DNA of 61,514 bases from Anaerolineae bacterium (GCA_035529315.1 DATKWZ010000053.1:1-61514), one strand, 5' to 3'. Shown: positions 18,601-28,905, counted from the stretch's first letter. The notes: generated by a model not told the origin, from the sequence alone. Translations and numbers: made by a program.

Positions 18601-18626
18601 GAACGGCAACGAAGATTTTTAGTATT

Positions 18627-20669
18627 TTAACTTTTATCAAAATGCGAAAACCGCATTGTAAATGTCCCCCTCCCCTGTGTGGCAGACCTTAATGCGGTTG
18701 AATAACCAAACATCTTTGCAAGCGGTACAGTTGCTTTTATCGCATGCATGCCGATTTTCTGTTCAATTGATTCAATTTTACCATTGCGGGAATTAAGGTT
18801 GCCTATTACATCTCCCATGCATGATTCCGGGACAAATACCTCGACAGACATAATCGGATCAAGAAGGAAAGGCATAGCCTTTGCGAGCGCATTTTTGCAT
18901 GCCATGGATGCGCTGACCGTATATGCCAGCTCCGTGCCGACCGATTCTTTGTATAATCCTCCTGTAAGCACAGCTTCAACATCAACAACCGGATAACCCA
19001 TTAATGCTCCGCTTTCAAAGGATTCCATTACCCCTTTTTTTATGGCAGGAATAAAATGTGCCGGTATTGTATCAGGGGCAACCTCTGATACGAATCTGTT
19101 GCCGGTTCCTCTACGCAGAGGGCTCAGTTTTATAATGACTTCGCCAAAATGGCGCTGGCCGGCGATTTCATTGTCAAACACAGCAGATGCTTCAGCCCTG
19201 GCCCCAATGGTTTCTCTGTATACAACCTGGGGTTTCCCGACATTTACGTTTGTTTTGAATTCACGCCGCATACGGCTTATTATAACATCAAGGTGAAGCT
19301 CGCCCATGCCGGATAAAATTATCTGACCGGTATCTTCGTCTTTTTTAATTTTCAATGTTGGATCTTCGGCAATAAATTTCTCAAGAACCTCGTCGAACTT
19401 TTCCTGATCAGCACGGGTCTTTGGCTCCACTGCAACGGAAATAACAGGCTTGTAGAACTCTATTTTCTCTAACAAAACCGGATAATCTCTGGAGCATAAG
19501 GTTTCGCCGGTAGAAGATTCCTTTAATCCGATAACTCCGACAATGCTCCCTGGCCCGGCGACATCGATCCTATCCCTCTTGTTTGCATGCATCCTTAATA
19601 TACGGGTAAGTTTTTCATTGATTTTGCGGAAAGGGTTATACACTTCTTCTTTGGTATTTATCTTTCCGCTGTAAATCCTTACAAAGGAGAGTTTCCTTCC
19701 TTCTATCATGGACACCTTGAATATCAGGGCGGCAAGCGGCGTATTATCTGCGGGCAAGCAGAAAATAGCTTCCCCTGTTTCAGGATGGATGCCTTTAATC
19801 GGAGGAATATCCGCCGGACTCGGAAGAAACCGGACAACAGCGTCAAGTAGGAGCTGAATCCCTTTATTTTTCAGGGCGCTGCCGCATAAGACCGGAACCA
19901 GCTTCAGGTTAATAGTTGCCTTTCGTATGGCATCAAGGAGCATTTCCGTTGCAACAGGGGATTCAGATAAATATGCCTCCATAATTTCATCATCTACTTC
20001 GGCTACTGCTTCAACAAGTTTTTCACGATATTTTATGGCTGCATCAAGAAGGTCGCCGGATATATCTTCGGTTGAGAAGGTCGCTCCCAGCGTCTCATCA
20101 TCCCAGGCTATCTGTTTCATGTTGATCAGGTCTATGACACCGGCAAAATTCTCTTCCAGGCCGACCGGCAGTTGCAAGACAAGAGGATTCGCGCCAAGCC
20201 TCTCTTTTATCATTTCAACTGTATTGAAAAAACTGGCGCCGACTCTGTCTAATTTATTAATAAAGGCGATCTTGGGAACATGGTATTTGTCGGCCTGGCG
20301 CCATACTGTTTCCGACTGGGGTTCGACACCTCCGACAGCACAAAAAACACCGACAGCGCCGTCAAGTACCCTCAACGAACGCTCCACCTCTATTGTAAAA
20401 TCAACATGCCCGGGAGTATCTATGATTTGAACCTCACAACCTTTCCAGGCGCATGTTGTAACGGCAGATGTTATTGTAATACCCCGTTCCTGCTCATCCG
20501 GCATCCAGTCCATTACAGCCTCACCATCATGGACCTCGCCGAGCTTATGGGAACTGCCGGTATAGTAAAGCATACGCTCGGTAACAGTTGTCTTGCCTGC
20601 GTCAATATGCGCTATTATACCGATATTTCGTATGCTCTGAATTCTGTTTTTTTTGGGATTCTTTAGCAT
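18627..20669 (-). CDS. fusA: Elongation factor G paralogue (EF-G II type)
   Basis: Translational GTPase of 680 aa. G1 is [10 protein letters not shown]2 region is [12 protein letters not shown]3 is DTPGHVDF and G4 is NKLDRVG. Domains II-V follow, ending with the domain IV/V signature [19 protein letters not shown] and a C-terminal [10 protein letters not shown]. It is not in a str operon (no rpsL, rpsG or tuf nearby), so it is probably the second EF-G that many Desulfobacterota carry. The start at MLKNPKKN fits the family; a codon five positions upstream is also possible, and neither has a clear ribosome site. Confidence 0.9.
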   Translation of the reverse strand: MLKNPKKNRIQSIRNIGIIAHIDAGKTTVTERMLYYTGSSHKLGEVHDGEAVMDWMPDEQERGITITSAVTTCAWKGCEVQIIDTPGHVDFTIEVERSLRVLDGAVGVFCAVGGVEPQSETVWRQADKYHVPKIAFINKLDRVGASFFNTVEMIKERLGANPLVLQLPVGLEENFAGVIDLINMKQIAWDDETLGATFSTEDISGDLLDAAIKYREKLVEAVAEVDDEIMEAYLSESPVATEMLLDAIRKATINLKLVPVLCGSALKNKGIQLLLDAVVRFLPSPADIPPIKGIHPETGEAIFCLPADNTPLAALIFKVSMIEGRKLSFVRIYSGKINTKEEVYNPFRKINEKLTRILRMHANKRDRIDVAGPGSIVGVIGLKESSTGETLCSRDYPVLLEKIEFYKPVISVAVEPKTRADQEKFDEVLEKFIAEDPTLKIKKDEDTGQIILSGMGELHLDVIISRMRREFKTNVNVGKPQVVYRETIGARAEASAVFDNEIAGQRHFGEVIIKLSPLRRGTGNRFVSEVAPDTIPAHFIPAIKKGVMESFESGALMGYPVVDVEAVLTGGLYKESVGTELAYTVSASMACKNALAKAMPFLLDPIMSVEVFVPESCMGDVIGNLNSRNGKIESIEQKIGMHAIKATVPLAKMFGYSTALRSATQGRGTFTMRFSHFDKS

Positions 20670-20765
20670 TATGCAACAAACCATCTGAAATCAAGCTTCG
20701 GGTGTGCTCAAATTTAAAACAGGACACGCAGTGAAGCATTAGCGCTAAACTGTTTGAAGGAATTA

Positions 20766-20872
20766 GAAATCGTTAAGAAAGAACCTGGTATAAAATGCCA
20801 TTTTTGCCTAACTCTTTGGTTAAGCTACCACTATTTCTTTATAGTTATGGTAAGTTCTTTCTTTATGATTTC
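20766..20872. repeat. Long inverted repeat upstream of the EF-G gene
   Basis: Two 19-nt arms (20766-20784 and 20854-20872; GAAATCGTTAAGAAAGAAC and its complement with two mismatches) enclose about 70 nt. The loop contains a smaller GCCTAAC/GGTTAAGC hairpin. It could be a regulatory leader for the minus-strand EF-G gene or a small mobile element remnant. Confidence 0.45.
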
Positions 20873-20951
20873 TTATTCGTGAGTTTTTCATGGTTTAAAT
20901 TTGATTATACCTGAAGCGCATTTATTTTAAAAAAGCTAAATGTTATTTTTT

Positions 20952-21464
20952 TCATCTTATTAAAAGCATGTCGGCCTTAAAGGGCAAACGCAAATCAATA
21001 TGACCGGCCAGAGTCAGTGATTCGCCTCCCCCTATAAGTATTCTTACGGCATTAATTTCAGACATATTTAATATCAACGAATTTACCATTGAATATATTG
21101 TTAAAAGTTCCGATTTAACTCCGCCTGGATGCTCCTCTGTAATCTCTCCGGTCAGATCCACATAGGCTGTCCCGTCTTGTGTAATGTAAAATGCCCTCAG
21201 GTTGATTCCTGCGGGGATTGTTTGCATAAGCCCTTCCTGTGGGCCTTGTATCAGTTCTTTAATTATTATTCTGCCCAGCTCTGCCGGTTCATCATAATGC
21301 AAAACAGCTCTGTCTTCAGCTACTAAAAACCTGTTTTCCCTGTCCGCAAAATAAAGGTGAACAACCGGTTGATCAGAACCATATGATTTTTCAGGCATAG
21401 CCCAGACAAACATGCACAAAGTAATAGACAAAGCGACATTTAATATGTGGAGTTTTCTGCTCAT
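20952..21464 (-). CDS. GerMN domain-containing secreted protein
   Basis: A 170-aa exported protein. A signal peptide (MSRKLHILNVALSITLCMF, then cleavage after SYG) is followed by a single GerMN domain (VVHLYFADRENRF, ELIQGPQEGLMQTIP, AYVDLTGEI, LTIYSMVNSLI). The domain is shared with spore-germination GerM and lipoproteins of non-sporeformers; it is thought to act at the cell envelope. It stands alone behind a repeat-rich spacer. Confidence 0.85.
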   Translation of the reverse strand: MSRKLHILNVALSITLCMFVWAMPEKSYGSDQPVVHLYFADRENRFLVAEDRAVLHYDEPAELGRIIIKELIQGPQEGLMQTIPAGINLRAFYITQDGTAYVDLTGEITEEHPGGVKSELLTIYSMVNSLILNMSEINAVRILIGGGESLTLAGHIDLRLPFKADMLLIR

Positions 21465-21739
21465 AATAAAATAACTTATAAGAGTTCAGGGTTCAGAAGT
21501 TGCTGTTTTCCCAGATTGAAGAGCAAAGCGACATCATTATTCAAAATTCGATGTTGGACGTTCGATGTTCGACGTTCATCCCTTTAACGGTTCACGGTTA
21601 AAGAAGAGTTCGTTTTTATGCCAATTAATCTGCTATGTCAAGAAAAGTCAATTCTCGCGCTGGAGGCCAAGCCGTAATATCTTCAAAACCTTCAATCCTC
21701 ATCGCTCTCTAACCTTGAACCCTTGAACTTCTGAACCAG

Positions 21740-22477
21740 TTAACGGTTAAAGCGTTTTCTTCCATACCAGTCTATCTGCCTGCATATTCCACGTATAATG
21801 CTTACCTCTCTTGCCCTTAACCGCATCCGGTTTAAAAAATGACGCAGCTTGTCCAACCAATAATCGGGATTTTCAGGGTTGATATAGTTTATTCTGACAA
21901 GAACATCTTTAAGCTGATCATACATTCCTTCAAGCTCATGCACGGTTGCGAGCCTGGGGGTAAATTGCGCATTATCCTGAAGATCTGCAATAAAGATTTC
22001 ATAGCACATTATCATTACACTTTGAGCCAGATTAATGGACGAAAATTCGGCTGTCGGAATACTGACAAGTGCATGGCAGTATCTGATATCCTCATTTTTC
22101 AGCCCTTTGTCCTCAGGGCCGAATAGAATAGCGACTCTGTTTTCATGGGAAATAGCTACAAGATTTTCCGCAAGCCTTGAAGGTGTGGTTACGGCCTGAC
22201 GCTGCCCTCCCAAGCGAGCGGTAGTTCCGACAACATAACTGTAACAAGAAAGAGCCTCTTCAAGATTTTTATGAATTTCAATTTGTGCAACAACATCTGA
22301 TGCAACATGGGTCGCTAATTTAAGCACCCTGTCTACATCATAGTTTTGGGGATTGACAACGACAAGACGTCCAATCCCCATATTTCGAACCGCACGAGCT
22401 GCTGCTCCGATATTTTCAGAATATCTGGGCTGATTAAGAATAACGGCAATATTATCAAGATTAATTTTGCGCGGCAT
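21740..22477 (-). CDS. TrmJ-type tRNA/rRNA 2'-O-methyltransferase
   Basis: A SPOUT-superfamily RNA methyltransferase of 245 aa. It has the N-terminal LNQPRYSENIGAAARAVRNM motif, the knot sequences ILFGPEDKGLKNEDI and SSINLAQSVMIMCYEI, and a C-terminal helical tail. TrmJ methylates the ribose at tRNA position 32. It starts one base after the ndk stop, so the two genes are one transcript. The exact target here is inferred. Confidence 0.85.
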   Translation of the reverse strand: MPRKINLDNIAVILNQPRYSENIGAAARAVRNMGIGRLVVVNPQNYDVDRVLKLATHVASDVVAQIEIHKNLEEALSCYSYVVGTTARLGGQRQAVTTPSRLAENLVAISHENRVAILFGPEDKGLKNEDIRYCHALVSIPTAEFSSINLAQSVMIMCYEIFIADLQDNAQFTPRLATVHELEGMYDQLKDVLVRINYINPENPDYWLDKLRHFLNRMRLRAREVSIIRGICRQIDWYGRKRFNR

Positions 22478-22894
22478 TTAACAAATTATTTCAAAGCTGT
22501 TAAAAAAATATCCGATTTCAAAGTCAGCCGATCCCGGCGAATCTGAACCGTGAACAACGTTTTCCTCGATGTTTGTAGCGAAATCTCTCCGGATAGTTCC
22601 TTCTGCAGCCTCCTTACAATTAGTAGCTCCCATTAATTCACGGTACTTTGCAATTGCATTTTCACCCTCTAAAATCAATACAACAACAGGGCCTGATGAC
22701 ATAAAGTCCGTAAGGCTGTCAAAGAACGGCCGTTCTTTATGGACCGCATAAAAGCCTTGCGCCTGCGCCTTGGTCATATAAATCATCTTCATGGCAACGA
22801 TTTTCAGCTTATTATCTTCAAATCGCTTAATCACTTCACCGATAATGCCGCGAGCTACTCCATCGGGTTTGATAATAGACAATGTTCTTTCCAT
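22478..22894 (-). CDS. ndk: Nucleoside diphosphate kinase
   Basis: Ndk balances nucleoside triphosphate pools by a phospho-histidine mechanism. This 138-aa protein opens with [15 protein letters not shown] and has the active-site histidine in NVVHGSDS. Length is normal. It lies directly upstream of the TrmJ-type gene. Confidence 0.97.
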   Translation of the reverse strand: MERTLSIIKPDGVARGIIGEVIKRFEDNKLKIVAMKMIYMTKAQAQGFYAVHKERPFFDSLTDFMSSGPVVVLILEGENAIAKYRELMGATNCKEAAEGTIRRDFATNIEENVVHGSDSPGSADFEIGYFFNSFEIIC

Positions 22895-22931
22895 GTGCTT
22901 TATTTATCCTTTCTTAAAATTTATAAATCCC

Positions 22932-23840
22932 TTAATTCCTTTTTCCCTGCCATGAATCCCTTTTTTCAAGAGTTTCCGTTATTAAAGCAAGTGTTTCCCT
23001 CTTTTTTAATGACCATGCCGGTGCAACAAGCTCTTCAGGATGAGGATCTCCGGTAAGACGCTGAATTACCATATTATGCGGAATAAGTTCCAGAAAATCA
23101 CAAACCAGCTCGACATATTCCTGCTCTCCAAGACACCTGTATTTACCCCGCAGGTACAGATTTTCAAGATCTGTTCCCTTGACAACATAGAGAAGGTGGA
23201 GCTTTATTCCGTCTATCCCCATGGTTGCAATCTTTTTTGCTGTTTCAAGCATGTGGCCCCTTTCTTCATTGGGAAGGCCTAAAATTACATGTGTGCATAT
23301 CTTTATACCCCTGTTTTCAGTTGCCTCTACCGCTTTTTTAAAGCATTGAAAATCATGCCCGCGATTTATAAAGGCAAGCGTGCTGTCGTGTACTGACTGC
23401 AGGCCGTATTCGATCCAGACATGGTAATGTTTTGCATAACCCTGAAGAAGATTCAAAATCGGTTCATCCACACAATCAGGCCTTGTCCCGATTGAAAGGC
23501 CGACTACGTCATCTATTGCCACAGCCTCTTCATAAAGGCTTTTCAGCCTGTCAAAAGGCGCATATGTATTTGAAAACGACTGAAAATAGGCTATGAATTT
23601 TTTTGCCTTGTATTTCGCAGAAAGCCTTTTTTTTCCATTTATTATCTGCTCGGTAACTGAAAGCCCTTTTGCATGAGCACCGGTTCCCGAACCACTGGGA
23701 TTGCAATATATGCACCCTTTTCTTGAAATTGTACCATCCCTGTTCGGGCAGGAGAGCCCAGCGTCAATGGTTATTTTTTGCACCCTGCAACCAAAGATAC
23801 TTCTGAGATAGTGGTTAAAATCGTAATATCTCTCACTCAT
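22932..23840 (-). CDS. TIGR01212 family radical SAM protein (YhcC-like)
   Basis: A 302-aa radical SAM enzyme. The N-terminal cluster site is CPNRDGTISRKGCIYCNPSG (Cx10CxxC spacing typical of the Elp3/YhcC type). VGLSIGTRPDCV, WIEYGLQSVHD and THVILGLPNEER complete the Elp3-like SAM core. The start at ATG (MSERYYDF) matches the family. Substrate unknown. It is separated from ndk by 37 bp and is co-directional. Confidence 0.88.
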   Translation of the reverse strand: MSERYYDFNHYLRSIFGCRVQKITIDAGLSCPNRDGTISRKGCIYCNPSGSGTGAHAKGLSVTEQIINGKKRLSAKYKAKKFIAYFQSFSNTYAPFDRLKSLYEEAVAIDDVVGLSIGTRPDCVDEPILNLLQGYAKHYHVWIEYGLQSVHDSTLAFINRGHDFQCFKKAVEATENRGIKICTHVILGLPNEERGHMLETAKKIATMGIDGIKLHLLYVVKGTDLENLYLRGKYRCLGEQEYVELVCDFLELIPHNMVIQRLTGDPHPEELVAPAWSLKKRETLALITETLEKRDSWQGKRN

Positions 23841-23897
23841 AACAATCAATTCACTGCTTGACCTGACCCATAAAGCGATTATATGATTATAAAATTA

Positions 23898-23978
23898 TCG
23901 GGTGTTAGGTGTTAAGAAATTAAACATAAAATTGCTTTAACTTACCACCTAACACTTAACACTTAAAATTTAACACAT
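23898..23978. repeat. Inverted GTTAGGTGTTAAG repeat
   Basis: GGTGTTAGGTGTTAAG (near 23900-23916) is answered by CCACCTAACACTTAACAC (near 23946-23963), giving a hairpin upstream of mnmG. The same unit is found at 4-24, 14371 and 15018. Confidence 0.6.
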
Positions 23979-24061
23979 TTTGTAAAAAGCAGTTTTTTTG
24001 ACTTTTTACGAGATCATTATAATATATATTACTCAAAAAAAGGAAAGCGAAAAATCGTTAT

Positions 24062-25951
24062 ATGGCTTTTTACAGCACAAAATATGATGTTATCGTTGTA
24101 GGCGCAGGTCATGCCGGATGTGAGGCCGCTCTTGCGGCAGCAAGAATGGGATGCAGTGTTCTTATCATGGCTATCGATCTTGATAAGGTTGCCGCAATGC
24201 CGTGCAGCCCGTCAATAGGAGGCATGGCAAAGGGGCAGCTTGTAAAAGAGATAGATGCCCTTGGCGGAGAAATGGCAAAAACAGCAGACAAAACCGCGAT
24301 ACAGTATAGAACGCTGAATACAAAAAAAGGGCCGGCAGTGCATTCGACCAGGACACAGAATGATAAAATGCGCTATCATATGACCATGAAGGCTGTAATT
24401 GAAAGGCAGCCCGGTCTGGAACTCAAGCAGGCAATGGTTGAAAAGCTTGTTGTGGAGAATGGCAAAATCGCCGGTGTTGAGGATAATACAGGATTCGGAT
24501 ATCAGTCTGAAACGGTTGTTCTGGCCACAGGAACATTTTTAAAAGGTTTAATACATATAGGATTTAATTCAATCAAGGCCGGAAGAGCCGGGGAGTTTGC
24601 CTCTTATGGCCTTCCCTCACATCTCAATGCTCTTGGGTTTAAACTTGGAAGGATGAAAACCGGCACCCCTCCCAGGCTCAGGAAAACCAGCATTGATTTT
24701 TCGATGTTTACAAAGCAGGACCCAGAGCTCTCCCCCACTCCGTTTTCGTTTTTCACCCAAAAAATTATTATGCCGCAACTCCCGAGTTATATCGGACATA
24801 CAAATCCAAACAGTCACAAGATCGTGCAAGACAATCTAAAACAATCCGCTCTTTACAGTGGGATCATAAAAGGAGTCTCCGCGAGGTACTGCCCTTCTTT
24901 TGAAGATAAGATAGTGAGATTCCCGGATAAAGACAGGCACCAGGTTATCCTTGAGCCTGAAGGTCTTGACACTGATGAAATTTATGCCAGCGGCCTTGGG
25001 AACAGCCTCCCAATTGAAATTCAGGTGCGCCTTGTCAGATCCGTAAAAGGGCTGGAACAGGCTGAAATAATGCGTCCGGCATATGCCATAGAATACGATT
25101 ATGTCGACCCTTTACAGCTTAAGCCCACACTTGAGACCAGGCCGATTGCAGGGCTGTTTCTGGCCGGCCAGATCAACGGGACATCGGGCTATGAAGAGGC
25201 TGCGGCCCAGGGTCTATGGGCCGGCATTAACGCGGCGTGCAAGGCTCAGGCAAGACCTCCCTTTATTCTTGACAGGTCGCAGGCCTATATGGGTGTTATG
25301 ATCGACGATCTTGTCACCAGAGGAACACGTGAACCTTATCGCATGTTTACTTCAAGGGCGGAATACAGGCTTATGCTGCGTGAAGATAATGCTGACTTAA
25401 GGTTAACGGAAACAGGGTATGAGCTGGGTCTTATTAATAATGACATGCTTCATGATGTTAAGGAACGAAAAAAACAGATCAATAAAGAGATAAAGAGAAT
25501 AAAAAAGACACTTATTAAGCCGGCAAAAGAAACAAACGATTACCTGCAAAACAGGGGGACAATGCCATTAAGCAGCGGTATATATCTTGATCAGATCCTT
25601 AAAAGATCGGAGATTGACTATCGTGGCGTTGAAACATTGGCCCCAAGCCCTGACTATATAAGTAAAAGGGTTGCCAGGCAGGTGGAGATAGAAATTAAAT
25701 ACGAAGGTTATATTAAAAGGCAATTGAGTGAAATCAAAAAATTCAAAAATATGGAATACATGAAACTACCGGAAGATTTTAATTTTTCCGCAGTGTACGG
25801 CCTTTCAAATGAACTGAAAGAAAAGCTTTCCTCTATAAAGCCGTCTTCACTCGGCCAGGCATCCCGCATAGAAGGGATCACACCTGCAGCGCTTTCTGCG
25901 CTGATGATCGGCATTAAAGTTTCAGAAAAAAGGCTGAATACTAAAAGTTGA
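24062..25951 (+). CDS. mnmG: tRNA uridine-5-carboxymethylaminomethyl modification enzyme MnmG
   Basis: MnmG with MnmE installs cmnm5 on the wobble uridine of tRNAs. The 629-aa protein has the FAD-binding VVGAGHAGCEAALAAARMG at the N-terminus, PCSPSIGGMAKGQLVKEID, and the signature regions GQINGTSGYEEAAAQGLWAG and TSRAEYRLMLREDNAD. The C-terminal helical domain binds tRNA and MnmE. mnmE and rsmG are not adjacent. Confidence 0.97.
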   Translation: MAFYSTKYDVIVVGAGHAGCEAALAAARMGCSVLIMAIDLDKVAAMPCSPSIGGMAKGQLVKEIDALGGEMAKTADKTAIQYRTLNTKKGPAVHSTRTQNDKMRYHMTMKAVIERQPGLELKQAMVEKLVVENGKIAGVEDNTGFGYQSETVVLATGTFLKGLIHIGFNSIKAGRAGEFASYGLPSHLNALGFKLGRMKTGTPPRLRKTSIDFSMFTKQDPELSPTPFSFFTQKIIMPQLPSYIGHTNPNSHKIVQDNLKQSALYSGIIKGVSARYCPSFEDKIVRFPDKDRHQVILEPEGLDTDEIYASGLGNSLPIEIQVRLVRSVKGLEQAEIMRPAYAIEYDYVDPLQLKPTLETRPIAGLFLAGQINGTSGYEEAAAQGLWAGINAACKAQARPPFILDRSQAYMGVMIDDLVTRGTREPYRMFTSRAEYRLMLREDNADLRLTETGYELGLINNDMLHDVKERKKQINKEIKRIKKTLIKPAKETNDYLQNRGTMPLSSGIYLDQILKRSEIDYRGVETLAPSPDYISKRVARQVEIEIKYEGYIKRQLSEIKKFKNMEYMKLPEDFNFSAVYGLSNELKEKLSSIKPSSLGQASRIEGITPAALSALMIGIKVSEKRLNTKS

Positions 25952-25979
25952 CACTTTAAACCAGGAAAAACCAACTATT

Positions 25980-26012
25980 TTCACCACGGAGCACACAGAG
26001 ATCACAGAGAAA
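25980..26012 (+). repeat. Dispersed 33-bp repeat, copy 2
   Basis: Same sequence as 3551-3583 with a single mismatch, here just upstream of the dnaJ-like gene. Confidence 0.7.
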
Positions 26013-26060
26013 TATAAGGATAAAACATTACAACTAATTAAATTTAATAAGGAAATATAA

Positions 26061-26978
26061 ATGTCTGCAACCGATTATTATAAAATGCTTGGCATAAGCA
26101 AAGATGCTTCTGATGGGGAAATCAAAAAGGCTTATCGGAAGCTTGCCATGAAGTATCATCCTGATCATACTAAAGGAGATAAAGCAGATGAAGAAAAGTT
26201 TAAGAAAATAAGTGAGGCTTATGCTGTTCTTAGCGACAAGAAAAAACGCAGCCAATATGACACGTTCGGCTCAACCGGATTCCAGCAGCGCTATTCACAG
26301 GAAGACATATTTAAAGGTTTTAATTTTTCAGATATTCTAAGAGAGTTCGGCATGGGCGGCGCAAGCTTCTCCACCGGCAAGCAGGGCGACATGCGCTTTG
26401 CATTTGAAAATAATTCCCCTTTTGGCACGCGTGCAAGAGGCCGGCAAGCTCAAATCAAAGGATCTGACCTGCTATATGAATTACATCTTACAATACAGGA
26501 GGTGGCAACCGGAACAAACAAGACTGTAAAATTGCAGCATAATGGTCACAGTGAAAATATAACAGTAAAAATTCCAAAAGGAATGATTTCAGGAAAAAAA
26601 CTTCGCCTTGCAGGAAAAGGTCAGCAAAGCCCATATGGAGGACCTCCCGGGGATCTGTACATTCAATCCAAAGTGCTTGGCGATCCGGTTTACAGCATAA
26701 AAGGATATAACCTTTATATAAACAGTGAAATAAAATTAAGCGAAGCCCTTCTTGGAACCAGCGTATCTGTTCCGACTGTTGAAGGAAAAGAGTTAAATTT
26801 GAAAATACCTGCCGGAACAAAGCATAAAACTAAAATGAGACTCTCCGGCTACGGGCTCCCAAATATGCAAACCCGAGAAAAAGGGGATCTTTTTGTAATT
26901 ATCAATATCTATCTGCCGAAAAGTCTCAGTGATAATCAAAAATCGCTGATTAAACAATTAGAAAAGGCTGGTTTGTAG
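26061..26978 (+). CDS. CbpA-like DnaJ co-chaperone
   Basis: A 305-aa type II J-domain protein. The J domain has the HPD motif (MKYHPDHTKG) that stimulates DnaK ATPase. A Gly/Phe-rich linker and two beta-barrel substrate-binding domains follow (DLLYELHLTIQEVATG, then a C-terminal repeat). The Cys-rich zinc domain of true DnaJ is absent. An AAGGA site precedes the ATG. No dnaK or cbpM is adjacent. Confidence 0.9.
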   Translation: MSATDYYKMLGISKDASDGEIKKAYRKLAMKYHPDHTKGDKADEEKFKKISEAYAVLSDKKKRSQYDTFGSTGFQQRYSQEDIFKGFNFSDILREFGMGGASFSTGKQGDMRFAFENNSPFGTRARGRQAQIKGSDLLYELHLTIQEVATGTNKTVKLQHNGHSENITVKIPKGMISGKKLRLAGKGQQSPYGGPPGDLYIQSKVLGDPVYSIKGYNLYINSEIKLSEALLGTSVSVPTVEGKELNLKIPAGTKHKTKMRLSGYGLPNMQTREKGDLFVIINIYLPKSLSDNQKSLIKQLEKAGL

Positions 26979-27038
26979 CAAACTAAATTTATTGACATGG
27001 CTACCTGGCCAATGTAGTTTTATGAAAATTTGCAATGG

Positions 27039-27198
27039 TTCAGCCACAAAGACACTAAGATTATAATATAATTTTCTTAAAATTTATAATTTGGGAATTT
27101 AGGAATTGAAGGTATTCTATTTGTTTTAATTCCTCAATTCGCAATTCCCCAATTTATCTATCATATCCATCCTTTGTGGCTTTGTGCCTTAGTGTCCG
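27039..27198. repeat. Palindromic intergenic repeat
   Basis: Outer arms CAGCCACAAAGACACTAAG (27041-27059) and CTTTGTGGC...CTTAGTGTC (27173-27197) enclose an inner palindrome. The inner one is GGAATTTAGGAATTGAAGG against AATTCCTCAATT and CAATTCCCCAATT. The inner part matches the spacer at 5692-5766. Confidence 0.6.
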
Positions 27199-27219
27199 AA
27201 CTGTTAGGTAAAAAAGCAT

Positions 27220-27738
27220 ATGTATGAACTAATTCCTGTTCTTAAAAAAAATAGTATTGAAAAAATAGTAGATGACCTCGCGTGCAGAATTTCATCTGAC
27301 TATAAAAATAGCGAGCCTGTTCTTATCGGCGTTTTAAAGGGAGCCTTTGTTTTTTTATCCGATCTAATGCGCCGTCTTACTATTCCTGTTAAGATCGATT
27401 TTGTTCGTGTATCCAGCTATGGTTCCGGCACCTCTTCATCAGGCAACATCCGTTTGACCAAAGAAATAGAGCTTGATATAAAAAATAAGGATGTGCTGAT
27501 AATCGAAGATATTGTAGATACAGGTTTGACCTTAACCTATCTTGTTGATTACTTGAAATCTTTTGGCCCAAAGTCTGTAAAAATCTGTTCTCTGCTTGAT
27601 AAACATGAGCGGCGTGAGGTAAATATTAAAGTTGATTACGTTGGTCATGTATTAAAAGAAGGATTCATTGTTGGATATGGAATTGATTATAATGAAAACT
27701 TCAGGCACTTAGCGGATATTTACCACTTAAAACTATAG
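27220..27738 (+). CDS. hpt: Hypoxanthine phosphoribosyltransferase
   Basis: Purine salvage enzyme of 172 aa. The PRPP-binding loop VLIIEDIVDTGLTLTYL and the upstream GVLKGAFVFLSDLMR and FVRVSSYG motifs are typical. It is followed 16 bp later by the zinc-ribbon gene. Confidence 0.95.
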   Translation: MYELIPVLKKNSIEKIVDDLACRISSDYKNSEPVLIGVLKGAFVFLSDLMRRLTIPVKIDFVRVSSYGSGTSSSGNIRLTKEIELDIKNKDVLIIEDIVDTGLTLTYLVDYLKSFGPKSVKICSLLDKHERREVNIKVDYVGHVLKEGFIVGYGIDYNENFRHLADIYHLKL

Positions 27739-27753
27739 ATAGTGGAGCATGCC

Positions 27754-28905
27754 ATGATTATAACCTGTGAAAAATGCAATACAAAGTTTAATTTAGATGA
27801 AAATCTTTTAAAACAGTCGGGTTCCAAAGTCCGGTGCTCAAAATGCCGGAATATTTTCCTGGCCTATCCGCCGACTGAGATGGAAAGAGTTGCCGGGCCG
27901 GCTGAAGAAATGGTTGGATCTGAAACAGAAGAAGAAGCAGAGCCAGCTTTCGAAACCGAGGAAGAGGAACTTTATATGTTTGATATAGAAGAAACGCCGG
28001 AAACTGAAACCAAGGTAAAAGAAGAGCCTGAAGAGATTGAATTTGAGCTGGATGCGGAACCTTTAGTTAAAGAAGAGCTCAAGGAGCCTGAGCAGGAACT
28101 TGAACTTGCGGATGTTGATAAGGAAGAAATTAAAAAGGAGGTCGCAGAAACTGTAGATTTAGAGCTTCAGGCCGATCAAATGGAAAAAGAAGAGGTTGAA
28201 AAACCAAAGGAGGCTGATAAAGAGGTCGCAGAAACTGTAAATTTAGAGCCTCAGGCCGATCAAATGGAAAAAGAAGAGGTTGAAAAACCAAAGGAGGCTG
28301 ATGTTGAAACAGAAGAAGCCTCAATAACAACCGAACAGGAAACAACGCCTGCTGAGAAAAAACGTATCAGCACTCCGGTACTGGTTGCGTTGATCATAGC
28401 GCTTTTGACAGCAGGGGCCTATGGCACCTATATGGCGCTAAATAGCATGAATATCAAAATCCCTTTTATCAGCGATCTTGTTGAACCCGCTGTTCAGGAT
28501 GAGGTCGGCGACCTGAAAATAATTGCTTTTGATATCGCCGATAAATCCATCGACAACCCTGAGTCCGGAGAACTTTTTATTATATCAGGCAAGGTTAAAA
28601 ATGGATATTCCGGAGCACGCAGTTTTATTAGAGTAACAGGAAAACTCTATGACGAAGAAAGAGCTCTTTCAAAAACAGCAACTGTTTGCTGCGGCAATGT
28701 GCTGTCTGACGAGGACCTGTCAACTATGGATATGAATTCAATAAACAAAAGGCTCTTAAACCTTTCGGGCGATAATAAATCAAATGTAAATATTAAGCCG
28801 GGCGAAGTGCTCCAGTTTATGATAGTGTTTGCAAATATTGAAGACAATATAAAAGAGTACACGGTTGAAGTTGCGGGGTCCTCTCCTGCACAAAATAAGG
28901 GTTGA
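27754..28905 (+). CDS. MJ0042-type zinc-ribbon, DUF3426 membrane protein with tandem repeats
   Basis: A 383-aa protein. The N-terminal zinc ribbon (CEKCNTKF then CSKCRN) is the MJ0042 type. A long, very acidic linker follows, then one membrane helix (TPVLVALIIALLTAGAYGTY). The C-terminal DUF3426 domain resembles FxLYD-type folds. The linker has two 28-residue repeats (positions 28138-28221 and 28222-28302) nearly identical in DNA, a recent in-frame duplication. The start was set at the ATG with GTGGAG six bases upstream. Function unknown. Confidence 0.8.
   Translation: MIITCEKCNTKFNLDENLLKQSGSKVRCSKCRNIFLAYPPTEMERVAGPAEEMVGSETEEEAEPAFETEEEELYMFDIEETPETETKVKEEPEEIEFELDAEPLVKEELKEPEQELELADVDKEEIKKEVAETVDLELQADQMEKEEVEKPKEADKEVAETVNLEPQADQMEKEEVEKPKEADVETEEASITTEQETTPAEKKRISTPVLVALIIALLTAGAYGTYMALNSMNIKIPFISDLVEPAVQDEVGDLKIIAFDIADKSIDNPESGELFIISGKVKNGYSGARSFIRVTGKLYDEERALSKTATVCCGNVLSDEDLSTMDMNSINKRLLNLSGDNKSNVNIKPGEVLQFMIVFANIEDNIKEYTVEVAGSSPAQNKG
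28138..28302 (+). repeat. 84-bp in-frame tandem duplication in the zinc-ribbon gene
   Basis: Two copies, starting GAGGTCGCAGAAACTGTA at 28138 and 28222, differ at only a few bases. Each codes for 28 acidic residues ending KPKEAD. Confidence 0.85.
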
